The notes beneath the pieces were generated by a model. It ran no database searches and was not told the origin of the DNA. It saw only the letters and a program-made list of their open reading frames with translations. A stretch of 23,282 nt of DNA from Chloroflexota bacterium (GTDB lineage: Bacteria; Chloroflexota; Limnocylindria; QHBO01), in NCBI GenBank assembly GCA_005882055.1, contig VBGQ01000090.1, positions 1 through 23,282 of the forward strand, in the 5' to 3' direction. The position numbers and the translations under genes were made by a program. Positions 6,359 to 13,431 of this stretch are shown here, in pieces (the stretch's first letter is position 1; each line of letters starts with the position of its first letter).

Positions 6359-7665
6359 GGATGCCGATCCCCAGCGCGGGCGAGACCCGCTACTTCCCGA
6401 CCCCCGAGCGCGTGGCCTTCGAGCCGGATCCGGCAGTCGAGCTCCCTTCGGGCGCGGAGGTGATCGTGGTCGGCGCCGGGTTCGTGGGCGCCTGGGCCGC
6501 CTACCACCTGACGCGAGCCGGAATGCGTCCGCTCATCATCGAGGCCAACGCCCCCGCCTCGGGCGCTTCGGGCCGTCTGTGCGGCCTGGCCCTGGCCGGG
6601 GTGGGCGGACACTTCGCGCGCGTCAATGCGCTGGTCCGGGCGAGCTCCGGCCGATCGATCGCCGAGTACACCTGCCGCTCGCTCGACCTGCTCGAGGCGA
6701 TCGACGCAGAGCTGCCGGGAGGGATCGAGTGGGAGCGCTGCGGCTCGCTCGACCTGCTCACCGACGAGCGCCAGGAGGCCGAAGGGCGCGCCATGGCCGA
6801 GATCCAGCGCGCCGAGGGTCTCCCGGTCGAGATGCTGTCCACGGAGGACGTCATCGCCAAGGCGCCGGCCCTGGACGCGGCCCAGGTGCGCGGGGCGAAG
6901 TGGACGCCCGGCGACGGCCAGCTCAATCCTTTCAAGCTGGTCTACGGGCTGCTCGAGGCCGCGCACCGCATGGGAGCGCGCTCCGTGCGAGGCGTGCGCG
7001 TCGAGAGCGTGGTCGCAAGGAGCGGTCGGGTGTGGGGCGTCGAGACTTCGCACGGGGTGGTACAGGCCGGCGCCGTCCTGCTGGCCACCAACGCCTGGAC
7101 CCCGGCCCTGGTGCCCTCGATCGCCGCGAACCTGACACCCATTCGCGAGCACGTGATGGTCACCGAACGCCTGCCGCGGGTGCTGCGCCAGGGATTCGAG
7201 ACCAATCATTGCAACGAGTACTGGCGCCAGGAGCCGACCGGCGAGCTGTTGATCGGCGGGCACGCGGCCACCGATGAGGGGATGGGGATCGGGACCTACT
7301 CGACCACCGCGCGCAGCGAGATCGCGCCACAGCTGGCACGCCTGCTGGGTCGCTTTCACCCATCCCTGCGCGACGCCCGCGTGGTGCGCGTCTGGGCGGG
7401 TCTCCTCGACTTCGCCAGCCTTGAGGTGCCGATGGCCGGTGCGCTGCCCGCGTCGGATGGCACACCGCTCCCCGGTGGCTTCCTGGTCTGCGGCCTGACC
7501 GGGCACGGCCTGCCGTACTCCGCGATCCTCGCGCTCCTGGTGTCCGAGCTGATCAGCAGCGGGGCGAGCCGGACCCTGCCGCTCGAGCCGTTCGACCCCC
7601 AGCGCTACGTGGGCGTGGCGCGCGAGCCGACCTGGCTGGCTCCTTTCGAGGGCGGACTCGGGTAA
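6349..7665 (+). CDS. FAD-dependent oxidoreductase, DAO family
   Basis: This 438-residue flavoprotein belongs to the D-amino-acid/glycine/sarcosine oxidase (DAO) fold, which oxidises amine or imino-acid carbons and passes electrons to oxygen or a carrier. The dinucleotide site is VIVVGAGFVGAWAAYHL (residues 38-54) with the ribose-binding acid in IIEA. NAPASGASGR is the flavin-adjacent loop typical of the PuuB/glycine-oxidase group, and the C-terminal FLVCGLTGHGLPYS is the second FAD-contact motif. The substrate cannot be read. It ends 32 bases from the convergent YkoC gene; ThiO (glycine oxidase) belongs to this fold, but the gene is on the other strand from the thiamine operon and no ThiO-specific feature was seen. 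Start: ATG 6349, with ATG 6361 an equally possible choice; neither has a good ribosome-binding site. Confidence 0.85.
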   Translation: MPLGMPIPSAGETRYFPTPERVAFEPDPAVELPSGAEVIVVGAGFVGAWAAYHLTRAGMRPLIIEANAPASGASGRLCGLALAGVGGHFARVNALVRASSGRSIAEYTCRSLDLLEAIDAELPGGIEWERCGSLDLLTDERQEAEGRAMAEIQRAEGLPVEMLSTEDVIAKAPALDAAQVRGAKWTPGDGQLNPFKLVYGLLEAAHRMGARSVRGVRVESVVARSGRVWGVETSHGVVQAGAVLLATNAWTPALVPSIAANLTPIREHVMVTERLPRVLRQGFETNHCNEYWRQEPTGELLIGGHAATDEGMGIGTYSTTARSEIAPQLARLLGRFHPSLRDARVVRVWAGLLDFASLEVPMAGALPASDGTPLPGGFLVCGLTGHGLPYSAILALLVSELISSGASRTLPLEPFDPQRYVGVAREPTWLAPFEGGLG

Positions 7666-7697
7666 CCGCGGAGGCTGGTCCGCTAGCGTAGACGGCG

Positions 7698-8498
7698 TCA
7701 GCCGAACAGGAGCCGATAGCTTCCCAGCCCGATGCTCACCGCGGTCGCGGCGACGCCCGCCAGCAACGCGCCGCCGAGGAGGAGCCAATCCGCCCGCACC
7801 ACGGCCCTCGGCCGGGCGACCGTTCGACACGGACGTTCTCCGAACCCGCGCGCGTCCATGGCGAGAGCGAGCCGCGTCCCGCGCCGGATCGCCGCCACCA
7901 GCAGCGCGAAGAGGCGGCCCGCAGCCAGCCGCAGCGCGGCGACCGGGTTCCATCCAGCTTCGACGCCGCGGGCGCGCCGCGCGTGACCGATCAGCCGCCA
8001 CTCATCCGCGAGCCCCGGGAGCATCCGCACCGCGGCCAGCGCTCCGAGCGCGAAGCGCGGGGGCGCGTGCAGGTGCTGCACCAGGGCATCCGCCAGGTCG
8101 GTGGGCTCGATGGTCGCGAGCGCGAGGACCCCCGCGAGAGCGATCCCCACGATCCGGATCCCGACCGCCGCGCCGGCCAGAACGGTGTTCACGCCCAGCA
8201 CCACGGGACCGAGACGGATCGCAGCACCATCCTGATGAGCCGCGAAGACCGTGTTGAGGATCGCGATGGCGAGGCCGGCCGCCAGGAGCGGCCAAGCGCG
8301 GCGCAGGAGCGTGAGCGGCCGCAGGCCGCTGAAGGGCACCGCGGCGATCAGCACGGCGAGGAGGATCAGCGGGGTGACCACGTCGACTGCGAGGAAGAGC
8401 GCCAGCATCAAGAGGGCGGCGGCGCCCAGCTTGGCGAGCGGATGCCGCCGGGCAAGCGCGGCGGCGGGATTGCCTAGAACGGCGATCGCGATCGTCAT
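7698..8498 (-). CDS. ykoC: ECF transporter transmembrane (T) component, YkoC-type
   Basis: This 266-residue integral membrane protein of the CbiQ/EcfT family couples the ATPases to the substrate-binding S component of an energy-coupling-factor importer. It has a hydrophobic N-terminal bundle. The two Ala-Arg-Gly coupling motifs are RRARG (ARG 176-178) and MDARGFG (ARG 216-218), and a final membrane helix follows. The ATG at 8498 overlaps the ATPase stop by four bases (ATGA), so translation is probably coupled. It is the last gene of the thiamine unit, and its YkoC assignment comes from the upstream YkoE-like and fused-ATPase genes. It is convergent with the FAD oxidoreductase, and no hairpin is visible in the 32-base gap. 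Confidence 0.9.
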   Translation of the reverse strand: MTIAIAVLGNPAAALARRHPLAKLGAAALLMLALFLAVDVVTPLILLAVLIAAVPFSGLRPLTLLRRAWPLLAAGLAIAILNTVFAAHQDGAAIRLGPVVLGVNTVLAGAAVGIRIVGIALAGVLALATIEPTDLADALVQHLHAPPRFALGALAAVRMLPGLADEWRLIGHARRARGVEAGWNPVAALRLAAGRLFALLVAAIRRGTRLALAMDARGFGERPCRTVARPRAVVRADWLLLGGALLAGVAATAVSIGLGSYRLLFG

Positions 8499-9988
8499 CG
8501 AGTCACTGCCTCGACGTGGGACAGCCGCAGGTGCAGCGTGCGGTCCGCGAGCGCCCTCGCGAAGTCGCGGTCGTGCGTCGCGAAGCAGATGGCTCGACCG
8601 GCGTCGCGCAGCGCGCCGAGCAGCGCCAGCAGCTCAGCCCAGGTGCGCGCGTCCTGCCCGAAGGTCGGCTCATCGAGGATCAGGACCGATGGCGCGGTGG
8701 CAAGCGCCGTCGCCACCGAGAGCCGGCGCTTCTCGCCGCCCGAGAGGGTGAAGGGGTTTGCCGCGGCCAGATGGGCCAGGCGGAGACGATCCAGCAGCTC
8801 CCCGACACGGCGCGCGACCTCGTCGTTGGCGAGCCCCAGCATCCTGGGCCCGAGCGACAGCTCGTCGCGGACGCGGCCCGTCAGGAACTGGTGCTCCGGC
8901 TCCTGGAAGACCATGCCGATTCGGCCGGCGAGGTCGCGCGCCCGCCAGCGCCAGATCGGTTCGTGGCCGCGACCGGCCGCCAGCGCCTCGCCGGAGAGCA
9001 CGTCGCCGTTGGTCGCGCGCAGCAGGCCCGCCAACAGCAACGCGAGCGTGGACTTGCCCGCTCCGTTCCGGCCGACGATCGCCAGCGCCTCGCTCGAGCG
9101 CACCTGCACTTCGACCTGCTCGAGCGCCGGATCGCGCTCTCCCGGATAGGTGAAACCGACGCGCTCACCGAAGACCATGGTGTTGGCCGGCGCGCGCGAT
9201 CGCATCGGGAGCGGTGCCGCACGATGGCCTGGCAGCCAGACGCCAGCGGCCTCGAGCTCCTCGGCGTGCCGGCTGAAGACCCAGTTCGGGTCCCCGTCCG
9301 CAATCAGCTCCCCGTTGCCACCCAGGGCGACGACCCGCGTGACGAGCGGCAGGACCTCCTCGAGACGGTGCTCGACCAGCACCATGGTCGGCGCGTTGCG
9401 CTCGATGATCCGCCGCAGCAGGTCTACGACCATCGCGGATCCTTCCGGGTCGAGGTTCGCCGTTGGCTCGTCGAGCAGAATCAGGCCCGGCCGCAGCGCC
9501 AGCATGCCGGCGATGGCCAGGCGCTGCTGCTCGCCGCCCGATAGATGGGTCGTCGGCCGGTCGCGCCCGTATGGGAAGCCCACTGCGTCCAGCGCCGCGT
9601 CAACACGCGGCCAGATCGCATCGGTCGACACGCAGCGGTTCTCGAGCCCGAACGCGATGTCGTCTCCGGCCCGTCCCATGACGAGCTGGGTGTCGGGGTC
9701 CTGGAACACGATGGCCACCCGATCGCGGGCCTGCGCCGGCGGGCGTCCGTCGAGCAGGAGTCTCCCTTGCGACTCGGCGCCGCCGGTGGGCGCGAGCAGC
9801 CCGGCGAGCCCGAGCAGTAGCGTCGACTTGCCCGCGCCCGAGGGACCGAGGAGCAGGATCCGCTCGCCAGGATCAACCCGCAAATCGATCTCGCGCAGCG
9901 CCCACGAGCTGCGCCCAGCATGGCGCCAGCCCCAGCCGCTCGCCTCGATTCCGGCGGGGCGCGGGGCAGCGGCCGCGGCGAGCGTCAC
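8495..9988 (-). CDS. ykoD: ECF transporter fused double ATPase, YkoD-type
   Basis: This 497-residue protein carries two complete ABC ATPase domains in one chain, as in YkoD. The first has Walker A GPSGAGKST (residues 48-56), signature LSGGEQQR near 148 and Walker B LILLDEPTANLD. The second has Walker A GRNGAGKST near 305, signature LSGGEKRR near 413 and LILDEPTFGQD. Both sites look catalytically complete. The two together power import through the T and S components. The GTG at 9988 was chosen: it lies 16 bases after the YkoE stop, and the residues upstream overlap YkoE and look non-coding. A minus-strand TACCCT lies 7 nt before this GTG, so a second internal leaderless transcript is possible. 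There is no clear Shine-Dalgarno. Confidence 0.92.
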   Translation of the reverse strand: MTLAAAAAPRPAGIEASGWGWRHAGRSSWALREIDLRVDPGERILLLGPSGAGKSTLLLGLAGLLAPTGGAESQGRLLLDGRPPAQARDRVAIVFQDPDTQLVMGRAGDDIAFGLENRCVSTDAIWPRVDAALDAVGFPYGRDRPTTHLSGGEQQRLAIAGMLALRPGLILLDEPTANLDPEGSAMVVDLLRRIIERNAPTMVLVEHRLEEVLPLVTRVVALGGNGELIADGDPNWVFSRHAEELEAAGVWLPGHRAAPLPMRSRAPANTMVFGERVGFTYPGERDPALEQVEVQVRSSEALAIVGRNGAGKSTLALLLAGLLRATNGDVLSGEALAAGRGHEPIWRWRARDLAGRIGMVFQEPEHQFLTGRVRDELSLGPRMLGLANDEVARRVGELLDRLRLAHLAAANPFTLSGGEKRRLSVATALATAPSVLILDEPTFGQDARTWAELLALLGALRDAGRAICFATHDRDFARALADRTLHLRLSHVEAVTR

Positions 9989-10004
9989 GCGGCTGAGGGT
10001 AGCG

Positions 10005-10589
10005 TCAGATCGGTCGCTGCGAACGTCCCGACGGGAAGGGAGCCAGGACCCCGGTCTGGGCGAGGGCCCGCACCAGGAGCCACGAGCCGAGGCCCGCAAT
10101 GGCCGCCGCGCTGATCACCATGAACATCCCATACGCGAGCTGAACGCCGAACGCGGTCTCGGGGTAGTAGATGGGCATGTCATGCAGCCATTCGCCCACT
10201 GCGGATCCGACCCCTGCCAGCAGCGCGATGGGCAGGCCAAAGGACCGATAGAAGACGACGGCGAAGACCAGCTCCGCACCTGCTCCCTGGACCGCGCCCG
10301 ACAGAACGGTGTCGAGGCCCCAGGCCGAGCCGAGCAGCGCCGAGACGACCGCCGCCAAGACCTCGGCGAACAGCGCCGCCCCGGGCTTCCGGATCACCAG
10401 CATGGCCAGCACGCCAGGCAGCAGCCACACTCCAGACACGAGATAGGCGAGCGGGTTCACCTGACCAGAGAAGAGCGGCAGGGTCACCACGTTCCACGCC
10501 CAGAAGACCACCCCAAATGCCACGGCGATCACTGCCGCGACCACGATGTCGACCGTCCGCCATCCGCCCGGTTGGTTGCTGACTGTCAT
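10005..10589 (-). CDS. ykoE: ECF transporter substrate-binding (S) component, YkoE family
   Basis: This roughly 194-residue membrane protein begins GGWRTVDIVVAAVIAVAFG and continues FWAWN, the pattern of the YkoE family of S components, which recognise thiamine or its hydroxymethylpyrimidine moiety. Five to six hydrophobic helices are visible, with small-residue-rich stretches such as GVWLLPGVLAML. The ATG at 10589 shares one base with the stop of the kinase gene (TGATG); a GTG one codon earlier is also possible. A GGTGAG within the end of the kinase gene may serve as ribosome-binding site. Its position between thiamine diphosphokinase and the T/ATPase genes, all behind a TPP riboswitch, supports a thiamine-type substrate. 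YkoF, present in Bacillus, is absent here. Confidence 0.88.
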   Translation of the reverse strand: MTVSNQPGGWRTVDIVVAAVIAVAFGVVFWAWNVVTLPLFSGQVNPLAYLVSGVWLLPGVLAMLVIRKPGAALFAEVLAAVVSALLGSAWGLDTVLSGAVQGAGAELVFAVVFYRSFGLPIALLAGVGSAVGEWLHDMPIYYPETAFGVQLAYGMFMVISAAAIAGLGSWLLVRALAQTGVLAPFPSGRSQRPI

Positions 10590-11242
10590 CACTCACCTTC
10601 CTTCGTGCTATCGATCTCGATGACGAGGAGCGATCCGGCTCGGAGGGTGACCGACGCCGGCGCTCCGGATACGACGTTCGAAAGACCCCGCGAACGGCCC
10701 ATCACCAGGATTTCGTCGCGAAGGGGGTATTGAAGGCCTGTGGTCGAGACGCCCACCGCATCGCCCCCAATCGGCAGCAGCGTCACGATCGCCCCCACCT
10801 CGGCCTCGATCTCGATGCTGCGATCCGCGCGGACCGCACGCACGCGCGTCGCACCACGCTGCAGCCGAAGGTCGACCCCGGCAATGACTCGGTCCACGAG
10901 GAGCGCGACGTTGGCCAGCTCATGGTCGAGGCGGCCGCCACCAAGGGCCCCCAGCACCACGACGCGGTCGGCGCCCGCCGCAATCGCCGCTTCCACGGCG
11001 AGCTCGGTGTCGGAGGCGTCCTTGTCGACCGGGTGACGGCTGACGCGCGTGCCAGCGGCCTGCAGCCGCGTAACGGAGGCCGCCTCGAGCGAATCGAGGT
11101 CCCCCACCAGCACGTCCGGCCGCACCCCTTGAGCGTCGAGCCAGCGTGCCCCGCCGTCGGCGGCGATGACCAGGTCGGCACGACGTGCCAGCTCTGCGTC
11201 CTCGGGCGCGAGCTCCCCGTCGGCCACGACCACCGCCAGCAT
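10589..11242 (-). CDS. thiN: Thiamine diphosphokinase
   Basis: This 217-residue cytoplasmic enzyme transfers diphosphate from ATP to thiamine to make ThDP. Family motifs are all present: AADGGARWL (residues 28-35), PDVLVGDLDSL (42-52), DKDASDTE (73-80) and LGALGGGRLDHELAN (97-111). A beta-rich C-terminal half carries LLPIGG and the final LVIEID. The ATG at 11242 was chosen because GGAAGGAG lies 7 bases upstream; longer forms would swallow that site. The gene is first in the operon behind the riboswitch, so the salvage kinase and the importer are repressed together when ThDP is abundant. The symbol follows the bacterial thiN/TPK family. Confidence 0.93.
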   Translation of the reverse strand: MLAVVVADGELAPEDAELARRADLVIAADGGARWLDAQGVRPDVLVGDLDSLEAASVTRLQAAGTRVSRHPVDKDASDTELAVEAAIAAGADRVVVLGALGGGRLDHELANVALLVDRVIAGVDLRLQRGATRVRAVRADRSIEIEAEVGAIVTLLPIGGDAVGVSTTGLQYPLRDEILVMGRSRGLSNVVSGAPASVTLRAGSLLVIEIDSTKEGE

Positions 11243-11243
11243 C

Positions 11244-11268
11244 GCGTCGCTCCTTCCAGCGCCGACGC
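11244..11268 (-). promoter_or_regulatory. Hairpin holding the thiN ribosome-binding site in its loop
   Basis: On the minus strand GCGTCG (11268-11263) can pair with CGACGC (11249-11244), which lies immediately before the ATG. The 13-base loop contains the whole GGAAGGAG Shine-Dalgarno. Further GCGTC/GACGC copies upstream, including the 12-base palindrome GGCGTCGACGCC (11271-11282), could form competing pairs. This is a plausible translational switch for the riboswitch, seen by eye only. Confidence 0.4.
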
Positions 11269-11306
11269 ACGGCGTCGACGCCCCCATCGGCTCATGAGAA
11301 CGACGA

Positions 11307-11332
11307 GCGGCGCATTCAGGCGAATGCGCCGC
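11307..11332 (-). terminator. Strong hairpin between riboswitch and thiN
   Basis: There is a perfect 10-bp stem (GCGGCGCATT / AATGCGCCGC on the minus strand) with a 6-base loop, 12 bases downstream of the aptamer. It is followed by TCGTCGTTCTC, so the U-tract is poor. The position is that of a riboswitch expression platform. It may terminate transcription conditionally or act as a structural spacer. No antiterminator pairing to the aptamer was found by eye. Confidence 0.5.
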
Positions 11333-11344
11333 GAAGGTGGTCGC

Positions 11345-11428
11345 CGACTCCCTTCGCTGGCATGACCCAGATCAGGTTTGAGGGTCTGCGGTCGCCCGCA
11401 CTCTCAGCGCTCTCGCGCTCCCCTGTCG
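11345..11428 (-). ncRNA. TPP (THI-box) riboswitch aptamer
   Basis: Read on the minus strand, the conserved THI core is complete and in order: GGGGAGCG, GCTGAGAG, a short P3 (GCGG-GCGA-CCGC), AGACCCTCAAACCTGATCT, GGGTCATGCCAGCGAAGGGA, and a closing P1 made from CGAC (11428-11425) and GTCG (11348-11345). It binds thiamine diphosphate and represses the downstream genes. It lies 102 bases before thiamine diphosphokinase and heads the thiN-ykoE-ykoD-ykoC unit. Confidence 0.96.
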
Positions 11429-11447
11429 CTCTTGAGCTGTGCCGGGG

Positions 11448-11453
11448 AGCCTA
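11448..11453 (-). promoter_or_regulatory. Probable -10 of the riboswitch transcript (TGC-TAGGCT)
   Basis: On the minus strand TAGGCT is preceded by TGC (an extended -10 pattern) and lies about 20 bases before the aptamer, so transcription would begin near 11441. No good -35 was seen. It abuts the divergent YbaK gene, whose own -10-like GATGAT (11464-11469) is 6 nt before its ATG. Confidence 0.4.
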
Positions 11454-11475
11454 GCACGCGTGGGATGATCGAGCC

Positions 11476-12018
11476 ATGACCGATGCCGCCGCCTCGGGCG
11501 CTCCCGCCCGGCACCCCAGCGTCGCCAGGGTGCTCCAGGCGGCGACCGAGCGAGGCCTCCGAATCGAGATCAGGCAGTTCCCGGAGGGCACCCGCACGGC
11601 GGAGGACGCGGCACGTGCCGTGGGCTGCTCGGTCGGGCAGATCGTGAAGTCGCTCGTCTTCGTGGCCGATGCGTCTCCGATCCTGGTCCTCGTCTCGGGG
11701 GCAGACCGGGCCGACCCCGATCGGATCGCCGAGGCCCTCGCTCACGGCGCATCCGCCACCCCGCGACCGACGATCCGGCGCGCCACCGCGGACGAGGCGC
11801 GGGCGGCGACCGGCTTCTCGATCGGTGGGATCCCGCCCCTCGGGCACGAGCGCCCGATTCCGGTGCTGGTGGACGAGGGCCTGCTGCGCAACGAGGTGGT
11901 ATGGGCCGCCGCCGGCCTTCCGGACGCCGTCTTCTCGGCCCCTCCCGCCGAGCTGGCGCGCGCTTCGGGAGCTCGGGTCGTGGCGGTCGCGGTCAGGGCC
12001 GATCCGTCTGGACCGTGA
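11476..12018 (+). CDS. YbaK/EbsC-type aminoacyl-tRNA deacylase
   Basis: This 180-residue cytoplasmic protein of the YbaK/ProX fold hydrolyses wrongly charged tRNAs (typically Cys-tRNAPro or Ala-tRNAPro), acting as a stand-alone editing factor. It shows the helix-strand start PSVARVLQAATERGL, EGTRTAEDAARAVGCSVGQIVKSLVF with the family's conserved Lys (K58), LVSGADRADPDRI, and the signature TGFSIGGIPPLGH. Length is normal. ATG 11476 has GATGAT 6 nt upstream and no Shine-Dalgarno, so it is probably leaderless. It is divergent from the thiamine unit and overlaps the 3' end of the convergent lipoprotein gene by 26 bases. Which mischarged tRNA it edits cannot be told from sequence. Confidence 0.9.
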   Translation: MTDAAASGAPARHPSVARVLQAATERGLRIEIRQFPEGTRTAEDAARAVGCSVGQIVKSLVFVADASPILVLVSGADRADPDRIAEALAHGASATPRPTIRRATADEARAATGFSIGGIPPLGHERPIPVLVDEGLLRNEVVWAAAGLPDAVFSAPPAELARASGARVVAVAVRADPSGP

Positions 12019-12436
12019 TCCGCGTCCCGTCGCCGATGAGCTCCGCGACGAGCTGCCAGATCTGGCCCGCCGGATCGCGGAAGCGGATGAGAGCCGCGCG
12101 CTCGGACGGATAGCTCCCCACGATCGCGTAGCCGGCATCCGGGAGCGCCCCGCTGTAGAAGTCATACGCGGCGCTGCCGACCACCGGCACCGTCCAGCGG
12201 GCGACAACGGTGACGTCCGCGGGGAGCTTGGCAGGCTCCGCCCCGCTCATCACCGGGAACCCTGGTGGGAGCTCGGTGCGGGTCGGAGCCTGCGATTCTC
12301 TCGTGCGGGGAGAGGGAGCGGAGAGGGTCGGGCTCGCGGCAGCCGTCGGAGAACTCCCGGCCCCGTGCCGCGTCGCGCAGCCGGAGGCGGCAAGCACCAG
12401 GAGCAGGACGACGGTGCCGCGCCCGATCCGCATCAT
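11993..12436 (-). CDS. Small lipoprotein of an envelope operon
   Basis: This 147-residue protein of unknown function has a lipoprotein signal: a short positive N-terminus, the hydrophobic VVLLLVLAASGC and the lipidation Cys at residue 20. A Ser/Pro/Thr-rich linker to about residue 55 leads to a compact domain (DVTVVARWTVPVVGSAAYDFY, GYAIVGSYPSERAALIRF) resembling small secreted alpha-beta domains that I cannot name. It is probably anchored on the outer face of the membrane. Its ATG overlaps the stop of the M23 peptidase gene by four bases, so it is the third gene of a coupled operon. Its 3' end overlaps the convergent YbaK gene by 26 bases. Confidence 0.8.
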   Translation of the reverse strand: MMRIGRGTVVLLLVLAASGCATRHGAGSSPTAAASPTLSAPSPRTRESQAPTRTELPPGFPVMSGAEPAKLPADVTVVARWTVPVVGSAAYDFYSGALPDAGYAIVGSYPSERAALIRFRDPAGQIWQLVAELIGDGTRITVQTDRP

Positions 12437-13431
12437 CCCGCGGGCCCGCCCCAGCGCGTGTTGGCGATCACGATGATCGGCACGTGGAACGACCCCAGCC
12501 GTGCCCAGTCGAACCAGCGCAGGCTGTTGGCCAGCACGTTGAAGGCCTCGTCGTACGTCCCCGGAGGGCTTTCGGCGTGCAACCCAAAGGTGAACCGGCC
12601 GACCGCGCCCGGGGCGACCCCGCTCTGGTCCACGTTGGTCGCGACCCAGCTCGAGGGCCAGTCGATGGCGCGAAAGGCGCTGTCGCGAATAGGGGGATTC
12701 CAGGTGCCCAGCAGGACTCGCCCCGCGCCGATGTTGTTGCGCCAGGTTCGGCCGCCGGCGTTCAGAAACTCGACCCAGTGGGTGACCGTGGTGTACCGCA
12801 TGATCACCTCCGAACCGGAGTTGGACTCGCGGAGATAGGCCGCCAGGAACGGCACGCGCCCAGGGTTCGTGGTGAAGCGCTTTTCGAAGATCGGATCAAC
12901 CGAGGTCCAGCGGCCGCCCACCACGGCCCGCATCTCGAAGTGAAGGTGCGCCCCATAGCACTGGCCGCTACAGCCGGAATCCGCGATCCACTGGCCAGCT
13001 AACACGGCCTGGCCGACGGCCACTCGCGCCCCGTTCTGTGCCAGGTGGTAGTAGAGGGTCCGTCGGCCATCCGCGTGAGAGACGAGCACGTAGTTGCCGT
13101 TGATCCCGAACTGCTCGGTGCCGAATCCCTCGAACAGGTCGATCACCGTGCCGTCTCGAGATGCGGCGATGGAACTGACCACTGGCATCGGATAGTCCAT
13201 CCCCGTGTGCCCGTCGTAGACGCGGCCGTAGTGGAGGTTGCAGTCGGCCCACAGCACGTTGGCCCAGTCGCGCTGGTAGCAAGGTCGTGGGTCGCGATCG
13301 ACGCCGTACGAGAGCGGGACGGACGGGTCGTAGAAGGGCAGGGTGTAGTCGTCCGTTGCCAGGGCGTGACTGGCGCTTGCGAGCGAGACGGCCACCGCAA
13401 ACGAGAGACCGATACAGATCCGCCCGATCAT
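12433..13431 (-). CDS. Secreted M23 metallopeptidase with C-terminal NBR1 (FW) Ig-like domain
   Basis: This 332-residue exported protein has a signal peptide ending HALA (about residue 26). The LytM/M23 domain (about 70-185) has the zinc and catalytic residues H75 and D79 (GHTGMDY), H129 (YYHLA), H162 and H164 (GAHLHFE). Proteins of this family cut peptidoglycan cross-bridges or act as non-cutting activators; here the residues look complete. Cys pairs (C51/C64, C154/C158) suggest disulfides. Residues 210-325 match the NBR1 four-tryptophan fold: WVEFLNAGGRTW, WPSSWVA, VAPGAVGRFTF, PPGTYDEAFNVL, RWFDW. The start ATG 13431 has GGGGAGGTG upstream and overlaps the previous stop (ATGA); a longer in-frame stretch upstream is the antiparallel reading of the preceding gene and is rejected. 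Confidence 0.9.
   Translation of the reverse strand: MIGRICIGLSFAVAVSLASASHALATDDYTLPFYDPSVPLSYGVDRDPRPCYQRDWANVLWADCNLHYGRVYDGHTGMDYPMPVVSSIAASRDGTVIDLFEGFGTEQFGINGNYVLVSHADGRRTLYYHLAQNGARVAVGQAVLAGQWIADSGCSGQCYGAHLHFEMRAVVGGRWTSVDPIFEKRFTTNPGRVPFLAAYLRESNSGSEVIMRYTTVTHWVEFLNAGGRTWRNNIGAGRVLLGTWNPPIRDSAFRAIDWPSSWVATNVDQSGVAPGAVGRFTFGLHAESPPGTYDEAFNVLANSLRWFDWARLGSFHVPIIVIANTRWGGPAG

Noticed and set aside
7666..7697. Convergent gap as a possible bidirectional terminator
   Set aside because: No inverted repeat with a useful stem was found in the 32 bases.
6355..8001. Long minus-strand open frame (548 codons) across the FAD oxidoreductase
   Set aside because: High-GC antisense shadow of a clearly coding plus-strand gene; no domain, no consistent composition, and it also runs into the YkoC gene.
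9150..10733. Long plus-strand open frame (527 codons) over YkoD and YkoE
   Set aside because: Antisense shadow rich in Ser/Arg; the minus-strand products carry all ECF motifs.
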